Shown here: in pieces, positions 16,704-24,102 of the stretch
Position numbering within the stretch: the stretch's first letter is position 1
Layout of the letters: each line of letters opens with the position of its first letter
Assembly (NCBI GenBank): GCA_002441265.1
Contig: DJVQ01000009.1
Location: forward strand, 11,385 to 63,987
Direction of reading: 5' to 3'
DNA length: 52,603 nucleotides
Source: Syntrophaceae bacterium UBA6252
Lineage (GTDB): Bacteria; Desulfobacterota; Syntrophia; Syntrophales; UBA6807
Notes under the pieces: model-generated
Database searches by the model: none
Seen by the model: only the letters and a program-made list of their open reading frames with translations
What the model was told of the DNA's origin: nothing
Translations under genes and position numbers: made by a program

Positions 16704-17151
16704 ATTCCGCCCCGTAGTCCTTCTTGTTCCAACGGTAATCGAAGATATAACACGCCTCATAGAAGGGGGTCAATTTTTTCAACAGGCCGTCGAAAAAGGA
16801 AAAGTCGTGAACCGTGGGAACCAGTTCGAAGGGGCGGTCGAGAAGGAGTTCCGCGTCGGGAAGCTTGATGGCCCTCAGAAGCATGGCGGCGAACCGCTCC
16901 TCCTCACGGAGATCGGGATTGCGGGTCGATCCGATGTGCTCCATGCCGAGGAGGCTGAGGGATTCGAGGGCGTCTTCCCGGGCCTTTTCCCGGGGCCACA
17001 TGTCGTGAAACTGGCGGATGAGGGCGATGTTCTCCCACACGTTCAGGTTCGAGATGAGGGGATAATCGAGGGAGATGACCCCCCGCCGGGGATGATCCTT
17101 CAGGAAAGCGTCCCTTTCCTGCTCCAGGGCGTCCTGTTGATCGAAAAGCAT
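16687..17151 (-). CDS. degenerate, N-terminally truncated ABC ATPase-like subunit of the MCE operon
   Basis: A 154-aa protein in the operon slot where the MlaF ATPase is expected. Its sequence aligns by eye with the latter two thirds of an ABC ATPase: ISNLNVWENIAL corresponds to the segment after the Q-loop, LREEERFAAMLLRAI to the LSGGE helix, and AELLLDRPF to Walker B with Arg replacing the catalytic Glu. The P-loop is absent, the Q-loop Gln is lost and no switch His is seen. The ATG overlaps the mlaE stop (TGATG), so the start is fixed by coupling and the missing P-loop is not a start-site error. It is probably catalytically dead; a structural role is inference. Confidence 0.7.
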   Translation of the reverse strand: MLFDQQDALEQERDAFLKDHPRRGVISLDYPLISNLNVWENIALIRQFHDMWPREKAREDALESLSLLGMEHIGSTRNPDLREEERFAAMLLRAIKLPDAELLLDRPFELVPTVHDFSFFDGLLKKLTPFYEACYIFDYRWNKKDYGAEYAEEH

Positions 17152-17939
17152 CAGATGACGGACCGTACGATTAATGTGAGCACCTCGATAAAAATGATTG
17201 CAAGAAACACCCGGATCATGCCGTGGAGAACGGCGATGGGAATGGTGGTCAGCTGGTGGGTGGCCCGCATTCCCGAAATAATGGGGATCAGGGTGATGAA
17301 AAATCCGTAAGTGGCGCATTTGAGGAGCAGGATCACCACGTCGGAGAGGTGGACGGAACGGGCGAGGAGATCGATGTAGATGTTCAGCCCCATTCCGAAG
17401 ATGATCCGGGAAAAGAGCCCGCCGCTGATGATGAGGACGATGGAGAAGAGGCCCGTGAGCAGAACCAGGGAGACCATGCCGTTGACGATCCTGGGGAAGA
17501 AAAGATAATTGACGGGATCGATCCGGAACGCCCGGAGCGTGTCCAGTTCCTTGTTCACCTTCATGACGGCGATTTCCGTGTTGATGGCCGATCCCGACCG
17601 GAGGGCGATGAGGAGGACGGTGACAAAGGGGGACAGTTCGTTGACGGCGAACCCGATGAGGATGTTTCCCAGATATTGGGAGAGTCCCATGTTCTTCAGC
17701 GTCTGGAGGACGAGCCCCATGACGAGGGAACCGAGGACGATGGAGACGGTGATGAACAGCGGGAGGATCTCCACGGCGGTGAAGTAGATCTGGTTGACGA
17801 GAACGGAAAGGGTCGCGCTGTTGTATGTCCTGCGGTGAAAGAAGGTGCCGAGGATCTGCCGCGAGAGATCGATGGTCTCGGCCACAGAACGGGAAAACTG
17901 TATGGAGGATTTTCCGATCCGGCCGATCGCTTCGATCAT
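17151..17939 (-). CDS. mlaE: MlaE-family permease of MCE lipid transporter
   Basis: Inner-membrane permease of 262 aa with about five to six hydrophobic segments and the family hallmarks LRSGSAINTEIAVMKVNKELDTL and FPRIVNGMVS. It normally pairs with an ATPase (MlaF) and MCE protein (MlaD) to move phospholipids between membranes. The ATG at 17939 is chosen because GAGG precedes it and the extra upstream 19 residues are Arg-rich and unlike the family. First gene of the operon mlaE, degenerate ATPase, mlaD-like, lipoprotein. Confidence 0.9.
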   Translation of the reverse strand: MIEAIGRIGKSSIQFSRSVAETIDLSRQILGTFFHRRTYNSATLSVLVNQIYFTAVEILPLFITVSIVLGSLVMGLVLQTLKNMGLSQYLGNILIGFAVNELSPFVTVLLIALRSGSAINTEIAVMKVNKELDTLRAFRIDPVNYLFFPRIVNGMVSLVLLTGLFSIVLIISGGLFSRIIFGMGLNIYIDLLARSVHLSDVVILLLKCATYGFFITLIPIISGMRATHQLTTIPIAVLHGMIRVFLAIIFIEVLTLIVRSVI

Positions 17940-18134
17940 GGAGGCCTCGCAACGGTCCGGGAACCGGCGGACGGTTTGTCCGCGGCGTCCGGGCATTCGC
18001 TCCGGGGACGGCCCCCGGAGAGGGGTTTTCTCCCGATGGACGGGATCCTCGGGAAACGGGCAATTTCTTTATGGCACAAAAAGGCGATCCCTTCAACGGT
18101 TTCCGGACGGCGGAAAGGTTCCCGGGGAATCTTT

Positions 18135-18163
18135 TTGCGTCACGGCCGAAAAACGGTTATGAT
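18135..18163 (+). promoter_or_regulatory. sigma-70-type promoter candidate
   Basis: TTGCGT (18135-18140), 17-base spacer, TATGAT (18158-18163; 5 of 6 match to the -10 consensus), 26 bases before the FAH-family gene start. It lies in the 250-bp divergent region between mlaE and that gene, where I see no other feature. Confidence 0.45.
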
Positions 18164-18189
18164 AAATGGATTTCGTAAGGAGAATGCAA

Positions 18190-18996
18190 ATGAAAATCGT
18201 ACGGTTTCTTTCAGAGGACCACGAGGTGCACTGCGGTGTGATTTCCCCCGAGGAGCCGGGGGTGGCGAGGCTGATCTCGGGAAGTATTTTCGGGAAGTTC
18301 GAGGTGACGGCGAAAAAGAAGGAGATCCGGGAATACCTGGCGCCGGTGGAACCGGCGACGGTCTATGCCCTCGGCTTCAACTACGGCAGGCATGCCGAGG
18401 AGATCGAAGTGTCCTATCCGGAAAACCCGGTCGTCTTCATCAAGGCGCTGACGAGCGTCATCGGCCACGGGGCGCCGGTGATCCTTCCCAAGGCGGGGCC
18501 CGACGAGGTGGATTACGAGGCGGAACTGGCCGTCGTCATCGGCAGGAAGGGAAAGAACATTCCAAAGGATCGCGCCATGGACCACATCCTGGGGTACGCC
18601 TGCGCGAACGACGTGAGCGCCCGTGACTGGCAGTTTCACAAGCAGAAGAACCAGTGGACCCGGGGGAAAAGCTTCGACACGTTCTGCCCGCTGGGCCCAT
18701 GGCTGGTCACGCGGGAGGCAGTGGAGAACCCCGACGATCTCGGGATCCGGTCCATTCTGAACGGGACGGTCATGCAGGACTCCCGGACTTCGGACATGTT
18801 CTTCTCCGTGGAGGAGATCGTGAGCGATCTGAGCCGCTCCGTGACGCTTCTTCCGGGAACGGTCATTCTGACGGGAACGCCCGCGGGCGTCGGTTTTGCC
18901 CGGAATCCGGCGGTTTTTCTTCACGAGGGGGACCGGATCGCCGTGGAGATCGAAGGGGTCGGGGTCCTCTCCAATCCCGTGATCATGGAAAAGTGA
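18190..18996 (+). CDS. fumarylacetoacetate hydrolase family protein
   Basis: FAH-fold enzyme of 268 aa, likely a 2-oxo acid hydrolase, decarboxylase or isomerase on an acylpyruvate-like compound. Visible signature parts are DYEAELAVVIGR (metal Glu), ANDVSARDWQ, KSFDTFCPLGPWL and the closing TGTPAGVG. Start choice: ATG 18190 has AAGGAG at 7-base spacing, whereas ATG 18184 is only 1 base from it. Its stop TGA is the first three bases of repeat copy B. The true substrate cannot be read from sequence. Confidence 0.88.
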   Translation: MKIVRFLSEDHEVHCGVISPEEPGVARLISGSIFGKFEVTAKKKEIREYLAPVEPATVYALGFNYGRHAEEIEVSYPENPVVFIKALTSVIGHGAPVILPKAGPDEVDYEAELAVVIGRKGKNIPKDRAMDHILGYACANDVSARDWQFHKQKNQWTRGKSFDTFCPLGPWLVTREAVENPDDLGIRSILNGTVMQDSRTSDMFFSVEEIVSDLSRSVTLLPGTVILTGTPAGVGFARNPAVFLHEGDRIAVEIEGVGVLSNPVIMEK

Positions 18997-19157
18997 CGGC
19001 TTCGTAAAAAGCCCATATGCTGTGTTGCCCTTCTTCCCCCCTCCCTTTAACGTACCATAAGTACGCCTCATTCGTCGGGATTCGGGCGCCTTGCCTATGG
19101 AGATTTTTCCTTTGCCGTTCGAAAAAGTGTAGAATCGGCCTTTTTACGAGTTTGTCA
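18994..19157. repeat. dispersed repeat copy B (full length, reference copy)
   Basis: A 164-bp element with imperfect inverted ends: TGACGGCTTCGTAAAAAG at the left and CTTTTTACGAGTTTGTCA at the right. The core contains AGTACGCCTCATTCGTCGGG, shared exactly with copy E at the window end. The initial TGA is the stop codon of the preceding gene. No open reading frame of note is inside; it looks like a non-autonomous or RNA-forming repeat. Confidence 0.8.
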
Positions 19158-19194
19158 AAGGTAGAAAGCAAAACACAATTCAGGAGGAAGATGA

Positions 19195-20643
19195 ATGCCT
19201 TCCATATATGGCGATTCGGGAAAAAAGGGATGGAGGTCTGACGGGCGGTTCAGGGTGCTGCTCTTTCTGGCGGTTTTCGCGTTCGTCCTGCCGATGGCGG
19301 CGTTCGCGGCGCCCGGAGAGGCCCCGCCTCTCAGTTTCGCCGACCTGGCGGAAAAGGCGAAGCCCGCCGTGGTGAACATCAGCACGACGAAGACGGTGAC
19401 CTCCGGCGGTTTGGGCATGTTGCGGGAACCCTTCGGACAGGGCTCGCCCTTCGAGCAGTTCTTCGGAGAGGATTTTTTCCGCCGGTTTTTCGGCGACGCG
19501 CCGGAGCGGAAATTCGAGCAGAGGAGCCTCGGGTCGGGATTCATCATCAGCGCCGACGGATACCTGTTCACGAACAACCACGTGGTTGAAAAGGCGGACG
19601 AGATCATGGTCCGGCTGTCCGACGAGCGGGAATACAAGGCGAAGATCGTCGGAACGGATCCGAACATCGACATCGCCCTCCTCAAGATCGAACCGGAAGG
19701 GACCCTGCCTGTCGTGACGATCGGGGATTCGGACGGCCTTCGGGTGGGGGACTGGGTCATCGCCATCGGAAATCCCTTCGGTCTCAGCCAGACGGTCACG
19801 GCGGGGATCGTGAGCGCAAAGGGGCGGTTGATCGGCGCCGGGCCCTATGACGACTTCATCCAGACCGACGCCTCCATCAACCCCGGAAACAGCGGCGGGC
19901 CGCTGTTCAACCTGGCCGGGGAGGTGGTGGGGATCAACACGGCCATCGTCGCCCAGGGGCAGGGCATCGGATTCGCCATTCCCGTGAACATGGCCAAGGA
20001 CATCCTCGACGACCTCAAGACCAGGGGCAAGGTGGTCCGGGGGTGGCTGGGCGTCTCCATCCAGGACATCAGCGAGGACATCGCGAAAAACCTCAATCTG
20101 AAGAGCCGGGAAGGGGCCCTCGTCGCCGACGTGTTCGAGGGGGATCCGGCGGAAAAGGCGGGACTGCGGACGGGCGACGTGATCGTCGCCATCGACGGTG
20201 CGAAAATCAAGGACACCCATGACCTTCTTCAGAAGATCGGAAGAATGCGGGTCGGCACCCAGACGAAGGTCACCGTCCTTCGAAACGGGAAGGAGATGAC
20301 GTTCGCCGTCACCGTGTCGGAACGGCCCAACCAGGAAAGACTCCTCGCCAGGGGAAAGACGAGCGAGTATCTCGGCATGGCGGTTCAGGAGATCACCCCG
20401 GAGATCGCCCGGCACTTCGGCCTGAGAAACGTGGAAGGGGTGATCGTGACATCCGTGAAAAAAGACGGCCCCGCGGGGAAGGCGGGCATCGAGGAGCAGG
20501 ACATCATCCTGCAGGTGAACCGGACGCGTATCGGGAACCTGAAGGAATACAGCCAGGTCATGGCGAAATCCGCGGAAAGGGAGAGCGTGCTCCTGCTCAT
20601 CAAGCGGGGAAACGCCCAGTACTACGTGGTGATCCGGAAGTGA
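19195..20643 (+). CDS. degP: periplasmic serine protease, HtrA/DegP (Do) family
   Basis: Envelope quality-control protease/chaperone of 482 aa. An N-terminal signal peptide (about residues 20-39, cleavage near AAFA-APG) exports it. The trypsin-like domain has His129 (TNNHVV), Asp159 (NIDIALL) and Ser233 (NPGNSGGP), and two PDZ domains follow (about 275-370 and 385-480). The ATG at 19195 has an AGGAGGAAG site. It heads a tightly packed run of five genes on the same strand. Symbol degP is by family; mucD/degQ naming is equally possible. Confidence 0.94.
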   Translation: MPSIYGDSGKKGWRSDGRFRVLLFLAVFAFVLPMAAFAAPGEAPPLSFADLAEKAKPAVVNISTTKTVTSGGLGMLREPFGQGSPFEQFFGEDFFRRFFGDAPERKFEQRSLGSGFIISADGYLFTNNHVVEKADEIMVRLSDEREYKAKIVGTDPNIDIALLKIEPEGTLPVVTIGDSDGLRVGDWVIAIGNPFGLSQTVTAGIVSAKGRLIGAGPYDDFIQTDASINPGNSGGPLFNLAGEVVGINTAIVAQGQGIGFAIPVNMAKDILDDLKTRGKVVRGWLGVSIQDISEDIAKNLNLKSREGALVADVFEGDPAEKAGLRTGDVIVAIDGAKIKDTHDLLQKIGRMRVGTQTKVTVLRNGKEMTFAVTVSERPNQERLLARGKTSEYLGMAVQEITPEIARHFGLRNVEGVIVTSVKKDGPAGKAGIEEQDIILQVNRTRIGNLKEYSQVMAKSAERESVLLLIKRGNAQYYVVIRK

Positions 20644-20684
20644 CCCGCTTGGGAACGGCGGGAGAGGTCCGGGAAAAAGGAGCC

Positions 20685-21362
20685 ATGGATGGAAGGAACG
20701 GGTGCATCCTCCGGATGTACCGTCTCCTTTTCGAACATTACGGAGATCTCCGGTGGTGGCCCGGCGAAACCCCCTTCGAGATCGCCGTGGGGGCCGTTCT
20801 GACCCAGTCGACCAACTGGAGGAACGTGGAAAAGGCCATCGAAAACATGAAGGAGCGGGGGCTCCTGTCCCCCGGCGCCGTGGTCCGGGCCGGGGCGGAA
20901 GCGCTGGAAGAGGCGATCCGCCCCTCGGGATTTTTCCGGGTGAAGGCGAAGCGGCTCCGGGCCTTCGCCGAATTCGTCCATTCGACGCCCGGGGGCACCA
21001 TGGAATCCCTGAAGGGGGAGGATCCCCGAAGGCTCCGGGAAAAGCTCCTCGGGATCGCGGGCATCGGCGAGGAAACGGCGGACAGCATCCTCCTTTACGG
21101 CCTCGGGATGCCCGTTTTCGTCGTCGACGCCTACACGAGGAGAATCCTGGAACGGCACGGGGTTCTGAAGGGCAAGGAACGGTACGGGGACATCCAGAGG
21201 ACGTTCACGGCGGCCCTGCCGGAGGACCCCCGGGTCTACAACCGCTGTCACGCCCTCATCGTCCAGACGGGAAAGGACCATTGCCGCAAGGTCCCCTGCT
21301 GCGGCGGATGCCCCCTTTCCTCCGAAGGCCGCCCCCCGGCGGGAACGGGAGAGGAGGCATGA
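20685..21362 (+). CDS. endonuclease III-like HhH-GPD DNA glycosylase (HP0602/MagIII type)
   Basis: DNA base-excision glycosylase of 225 aa. The helix-hairpin-helix is LLGIAGIGEETADSI and the catalytic Asp148 lies in FVVDAYTRRIL. The Lys of true endonuclease III in LPGVGRKTA is replaced by Glu130, so it is likely monofunctional, in the 3-methyladenine/COG2231 group. The C-terminus has a Cys cluster (CRKVPCCGGCPL) that may hold an iron-sulfur cluster with non-canonical spacing. Start is uncertain: ATG 20685 is used; GTG 20640 (240 aa) would overlap the htrA stop as GTGA, the coupling style of this operon. Confidence 0.85.
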   Translation: MDGRNGCILRMYRLLFEHYGDLRWWPGETPFEIAVGAVLTQSTNWRNVEKAIENMKERGLLSPGAVVRAGAEALEEAIRPSGFFRVKAKRLRAFAEFVHSTPGGTMESLKGEDPRRLREKLLGIAGIGEETADSILLYGLGMPVFVVDAYTRRILERHGVLKGKERYGDIQRTFTAALPEDPRVYNRCHALIVQTGKDHCRKVPCCGGCPLSSEGRPPAGTGEEA

Positions 21363-22423
21363 GAGAACGCTTCGATTATCCCGGAGTCATCCATCTCCAT
21401 TCCCGGTACTCCTTCGACGGCAGGGCTTCCATGGAGGAAATCCTCCGGTCGGCCCGGAAGGCGGGGGTCCGCTTCCTCCTCCTGACGGACCACTGCACCC
21501 TGGAGGCCCGCAGGGACGGCTGGGAAGGCTGGCACGACGGCGTGCTCGTCGCGGTGGGCCAGGAAATCGCGCCCCGGTTCAACCATTACCTCGCCTTCGG
21601 AATCGACCGGACCTACCCCGTGGGGGAAGACGACCGCGTCCCCCCGGAGGACTACATCCGGTTCGTCAACGGGGAAGGGGGGTTCGGATTCATCGCCCAT
21701 CCGGACCATGAAGGAACCGATGTGTTTCACGTGAAACATTACCCCTGGATCGACTGGAACGTAAAGGGATACGCGGGCATCGGGATCTGGGACTTCATGA
21801 CGGACTGGCAGTCCTCCCTCACGGGAACCGTGCGGGCGCTCGTCAGCTACGCCGCCCCCGCCTTTTTTCTCCGCGGCCCCCGGCCGGTCACGCTCAGCCG
21901 GTGGGATCTCCTGAACGAGGCTGCCCCCGTCCCGGGAATCGGCGAACTCGACAACCACGACACGGTGAAGCGGTTCCTCGGGATCTCCTTTCCCGTGTTT
22001 CCCTTCAGCAGGGTTTTCAACCTCATCCGCACCCATGTCCTTCTCGACAGGCCTTTCGAAGGCGACGCCGCGAAAGACATCGAGGCCGTCTTCGACGCCC
22101 TCCGCAAGGGCCGGTCCTACGTTTCCCTCGACGCCTTCCGGGATCCCCGGGGATTCCGGTTTTCCGTCGTCTCCGGCGGCGCGGAAGCGCATCCGGGGGA
22201 GACGATCCGCCCGGCGGAAGAAGCCCGGGGCGCCGTCGATCTTCCCTTCCCGGGCGTCATCCGGGTGATCCGGAACGGGAGACTCCTTCTCGAGGAAGCG
22301 GGCCGGTCCCTTCGCTTTGCCGTCGACGGGCCGGGTATTTACCGCGTGGAGGCCTTCCTGAAAAAGTTCCGGAAGCGGCGGCCCTGGATCTATTCCAATC
22401 CCGTTTACGTGGAGTCGGCATGA
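21359..22423 (+). CDS. PHP-domain phosphoesterase-like protein
   Basis: Predicted metal-dependent phosphoesterase of 354 aa. The polymerase-and-histidinol-phosphatase N-terminus shows His12-x-His14 (VIHLHSRYSFDG), then Asp44-His45 in LLTDHCT, a conserved FIAHPDHEG block and GIGELDNHD, consistent with a trinuclear metal site. An ATGA overlap and GGAGG site couple it to the upstream glycosylase gene. A perfect parS site is embedded at codons ~122-127 (residues VFHVKH). The substrate is unknown. Confidence 0.82.
   Translation: MRERFDYPGVIHLHSRYSFDGRASMEEILRSARKAGVRFLLLTDHCTLEARRDGWEGWHDGVLVAVGQEIAPRFNHYLAFGIDRTYPVGEDDRVPPEDYIRFVNGEGGFGFIAHPDHEGTDVFHVKHYPWIDWNVKGYAGIGIWDFMTDWQSSLTGTVRALVSYAAPAFFLRGPRPVTLSRWDLLNEAAPVPGIGELDNHDTVKRFLGISFPVFPFSRVFNLIRTHVLLDRPFEGDAAKDIEAVFDALRKGRSYVSLDAFRDPRGFRFSVVSGGAEAHPGETIRPAEEARGAVDLPFPGVIRVIRNGRLLLEEAGRSLRFAVDGPGIYRVEAFLKKFRKRRPWIYSNPVYVESA
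21723..21738. other. parS centromere site (perfect 16-bp palindrome)
   Basis: TGTTTCACGTGAAACA matches the bacterial parS consensus at all 16 positions. It lies within the PHP gene, about 17 kb from parB, inside the origin-proximal zone where parS sites normally cluster. No second perfect copy was noticed in the window. ParB binding is established knowledge for this sequence; use in this organism is inferred. Confidence 0.93.
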
Positions 22424-23766
22424 CGAAGACCCTTCGCATCGGGTGCGGGGCCGGCTACGCCGGGGACCGCATCGATCCCGCCGTGACGCTGGCAGAAAGG
22501 GGAGACATCCGGTATCTCTGTTTCGAGTGCCTTGCCGAGCGGACCATCGCCATCGCCCAGCTGGAGAAGGCGGCAGACCCTGGGAAGGGGTACGGCCCGT
22601 TCCTGGAGGAACGGATGGAGGCGGTTTTGCCTTTCTGCGCCCGGGACGGTCTCGTCGTCGTCACCAACCTGGGGGCGGCCAATCCTCCCGCCGCCCTGGA
22701 AAAGACCCTGGAAATCGCCCGCCGGCTCGGCACGGGCCCGCTCCGGCTCGGAGCGGTCACCGGGGACGACGTCCTCGAAACGGTCCTCGCCGGGAATGAT
22801 CCCGTGGCGGAGACGGGCGCCCCTGTCCGGGACCTGGGAGACCGGCTCCTTTCCGCGAACGCCTACCTGGGCGCCGAGGCGATCCTTCCCGCCCTCCGGG
22901 CGGGCTGCCGGGTCGTCCTCACGGGCCGGGTGGCCGACCCTTCCCTGTTCCTCGCGCCCATGATCCACGAATTCCGGTGGGATCTCGGGGACTGGCGCCG
23001 TCTCGGCGCGGGGACGGCCCTGGGCCATCTTCTCGAGTGCGCCGCCCAGGTGACGGGGGGCTTTTTCGCCGATCCCGGCGTGAAGGACGTCCCCCGGCTG
23101 GAGGACGTGGGATTCCCCATCGCCGAGGTCTCCCCGGACGGCGGGGGCGTCATCACCAAGGTCCCCGGGACGGGGGGGAGGGTGGACCTCCGGACCTGCC
23201 GGGAACAGATGCTCTACGAGATTCACGATCCGTCGGCCTACCTGACTCCTGACGTGACGGCCGATTTCTCCGCCGTCCTCATGGAGGACCTGGGGCAGGA
23301 CCGCGTCCGCATCGCCAATGCCGCCGGCCGGGCCCGCCCCGAGTCCCTGAAGGTTTCCCTCGGGGTCCGGGAGGGATTCCTGGGGGAAGGGGAGATCTCC
23401 TTTGCCGGGCGGGGGGCCCTGGAACGGGCCCGGATGGCCGGCGAGATCGTCCTGCGGCGGCTGGAGCGGGCCGGTATTCCCCGGAACCTGGTGAAGGTGG
23501 AGATCATCGGCTACAACGCCCTCCTCGGGCCGATCGCAGAGAGAGGCTTTCCTGTGCCGTCGGACGCCCGGCTCCGGGTGGCCGCCCGGCTCGAAGACAG
23601 GCGGCAGGCGGAACGGGTGGGGGAGGAAGTGGAAAATCTGTATCTCAACGGACCCGCCGGCGCCGGGGGGGCCAGGAAAGCCGCCCGCCCCGTCATCGCC
23701 ATCTACACGACCTTTCTTCCCAGGGAACGGGTCCGGACGGAGCTCACGATCCGGGAGGCGCCGTGA
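22420..23766 (+). CDS. AtuA family protein (DUF1446, acyclic terpene utilisation-like)
   Basis: A 448-aa protein of the AtuA/DUF1446 family, opening LRIGCGAGYAGDRIDPAVTLAERGDIRYLCFECLAERTIA in parts typical of the family (GCGAGYAGDR, FECLAERTI). Homologues appear in terpene (citronellol) and other acyl-CoA catabolic clusters; the biochemical function is not established. It overlaps the PHP gene (ATGA) and the next small gene (GTGA). Here it is next to DNA and envelope genes rather than acyl-CoA genes, so the role is open. Confidence 0.87.
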   Translation: MTKTLRIGCGAGYAGDRIDPAVTLAERGDIRYLCFECLAERTIAIAQLEKAADPGKGYGPFLEERMEAVLPFCARDGLVVVTNLGAANPPAALEKTLEIARRLGTGPLRLGAVTGDDVLETVLAGNDPVAETGAPVRDLGDRLLSANAYLGAEAILPALRAGCRVVLTGRVADPSLFLAPMIHEFRWDLGDWRRLGAGTALGHLLECAAQVTGGFFADPGVKDVPRLEDVGFPIAEVSPDGGGVITKVPGTGGRVDLRTCREQMLYEIHDPSAYLTPDVTADFSAVLMEDLGQDRVRIANAAGRARPESLKVSLGVREGFLGEGEISFAGRGALERARMAGEIVLRRLERAGIPRNLVKVEIIGYNALLGPIAERGFPVPSDARLRVAARLEDRRQAERVGEEVENLYLNGPAGAGGARKAARPVIAIYTTFLPRERVRTELTIREAP

Positions 23767-24089
23767 AAAGAAAGCTCCACGAGATCGCCCACAGCAGGGC
23801 GGGAGACAAGGGGGACATCACGAACGTTTCCCTGTTCCCCTACCGTCCGGAGCATTACGCCCTTCTCCGGGAACAGGTCACCGCCGCGGCCGTGAAGGCC
23901 CATTTCGGGGACATGGTCCGGGGGGAGGTTCTCCGATACGAGGTCCCCTCCATCCAGGGATTGAACTTCGTTCTTCACGGGACCCGTTCCGGCGGGGTTT
24001 CCTCCGCGCCGGACCTGGACGCCCACGGGAAATCCCTGTCCTTCGGCCTTCTTGAAATGGAGATCGAGATTCCGGGCGGGGAGGGTTGA
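23763..24089 (+). CDS. AtuA-like small ferredoxin-fold domain protein
   Basis: A 108-aa protein with the signature AHSRAGDKGDITNVSLFPY, which in many genomes forms the C-terminal domain of AtuA or a separate partner. The GTG start overlaps the AtuA stop by 4 bp, so the two are very likely a complex made in equal amounts. It ends the plus-strand operon 13 bp before the convergent DUF362 gene. Confidence 0.83.
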   Translation: MKRKLHEIAHSRAGDKGDITNVSLFPYRPEHYALLREQVTAAAVKAHFGDMVRGEVLRYEVPSIQGLNFVLHGTRSGGVSSAPDLDAHGKSLSFGLLEMEIEIPGGEG

Positions 24090-24102
24090 CCGCGCCCTCC
24101 GG

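Noticed and set aside
16687..18096. A single 469-aa minus-strand reading frame
   Set aside because: Its first two thirds are an Arg/Pro/His-rich shadow of the mlaE gene in another frame. Only the last 154 codons, starting at the overlap with the mlaE stop, look like protein.
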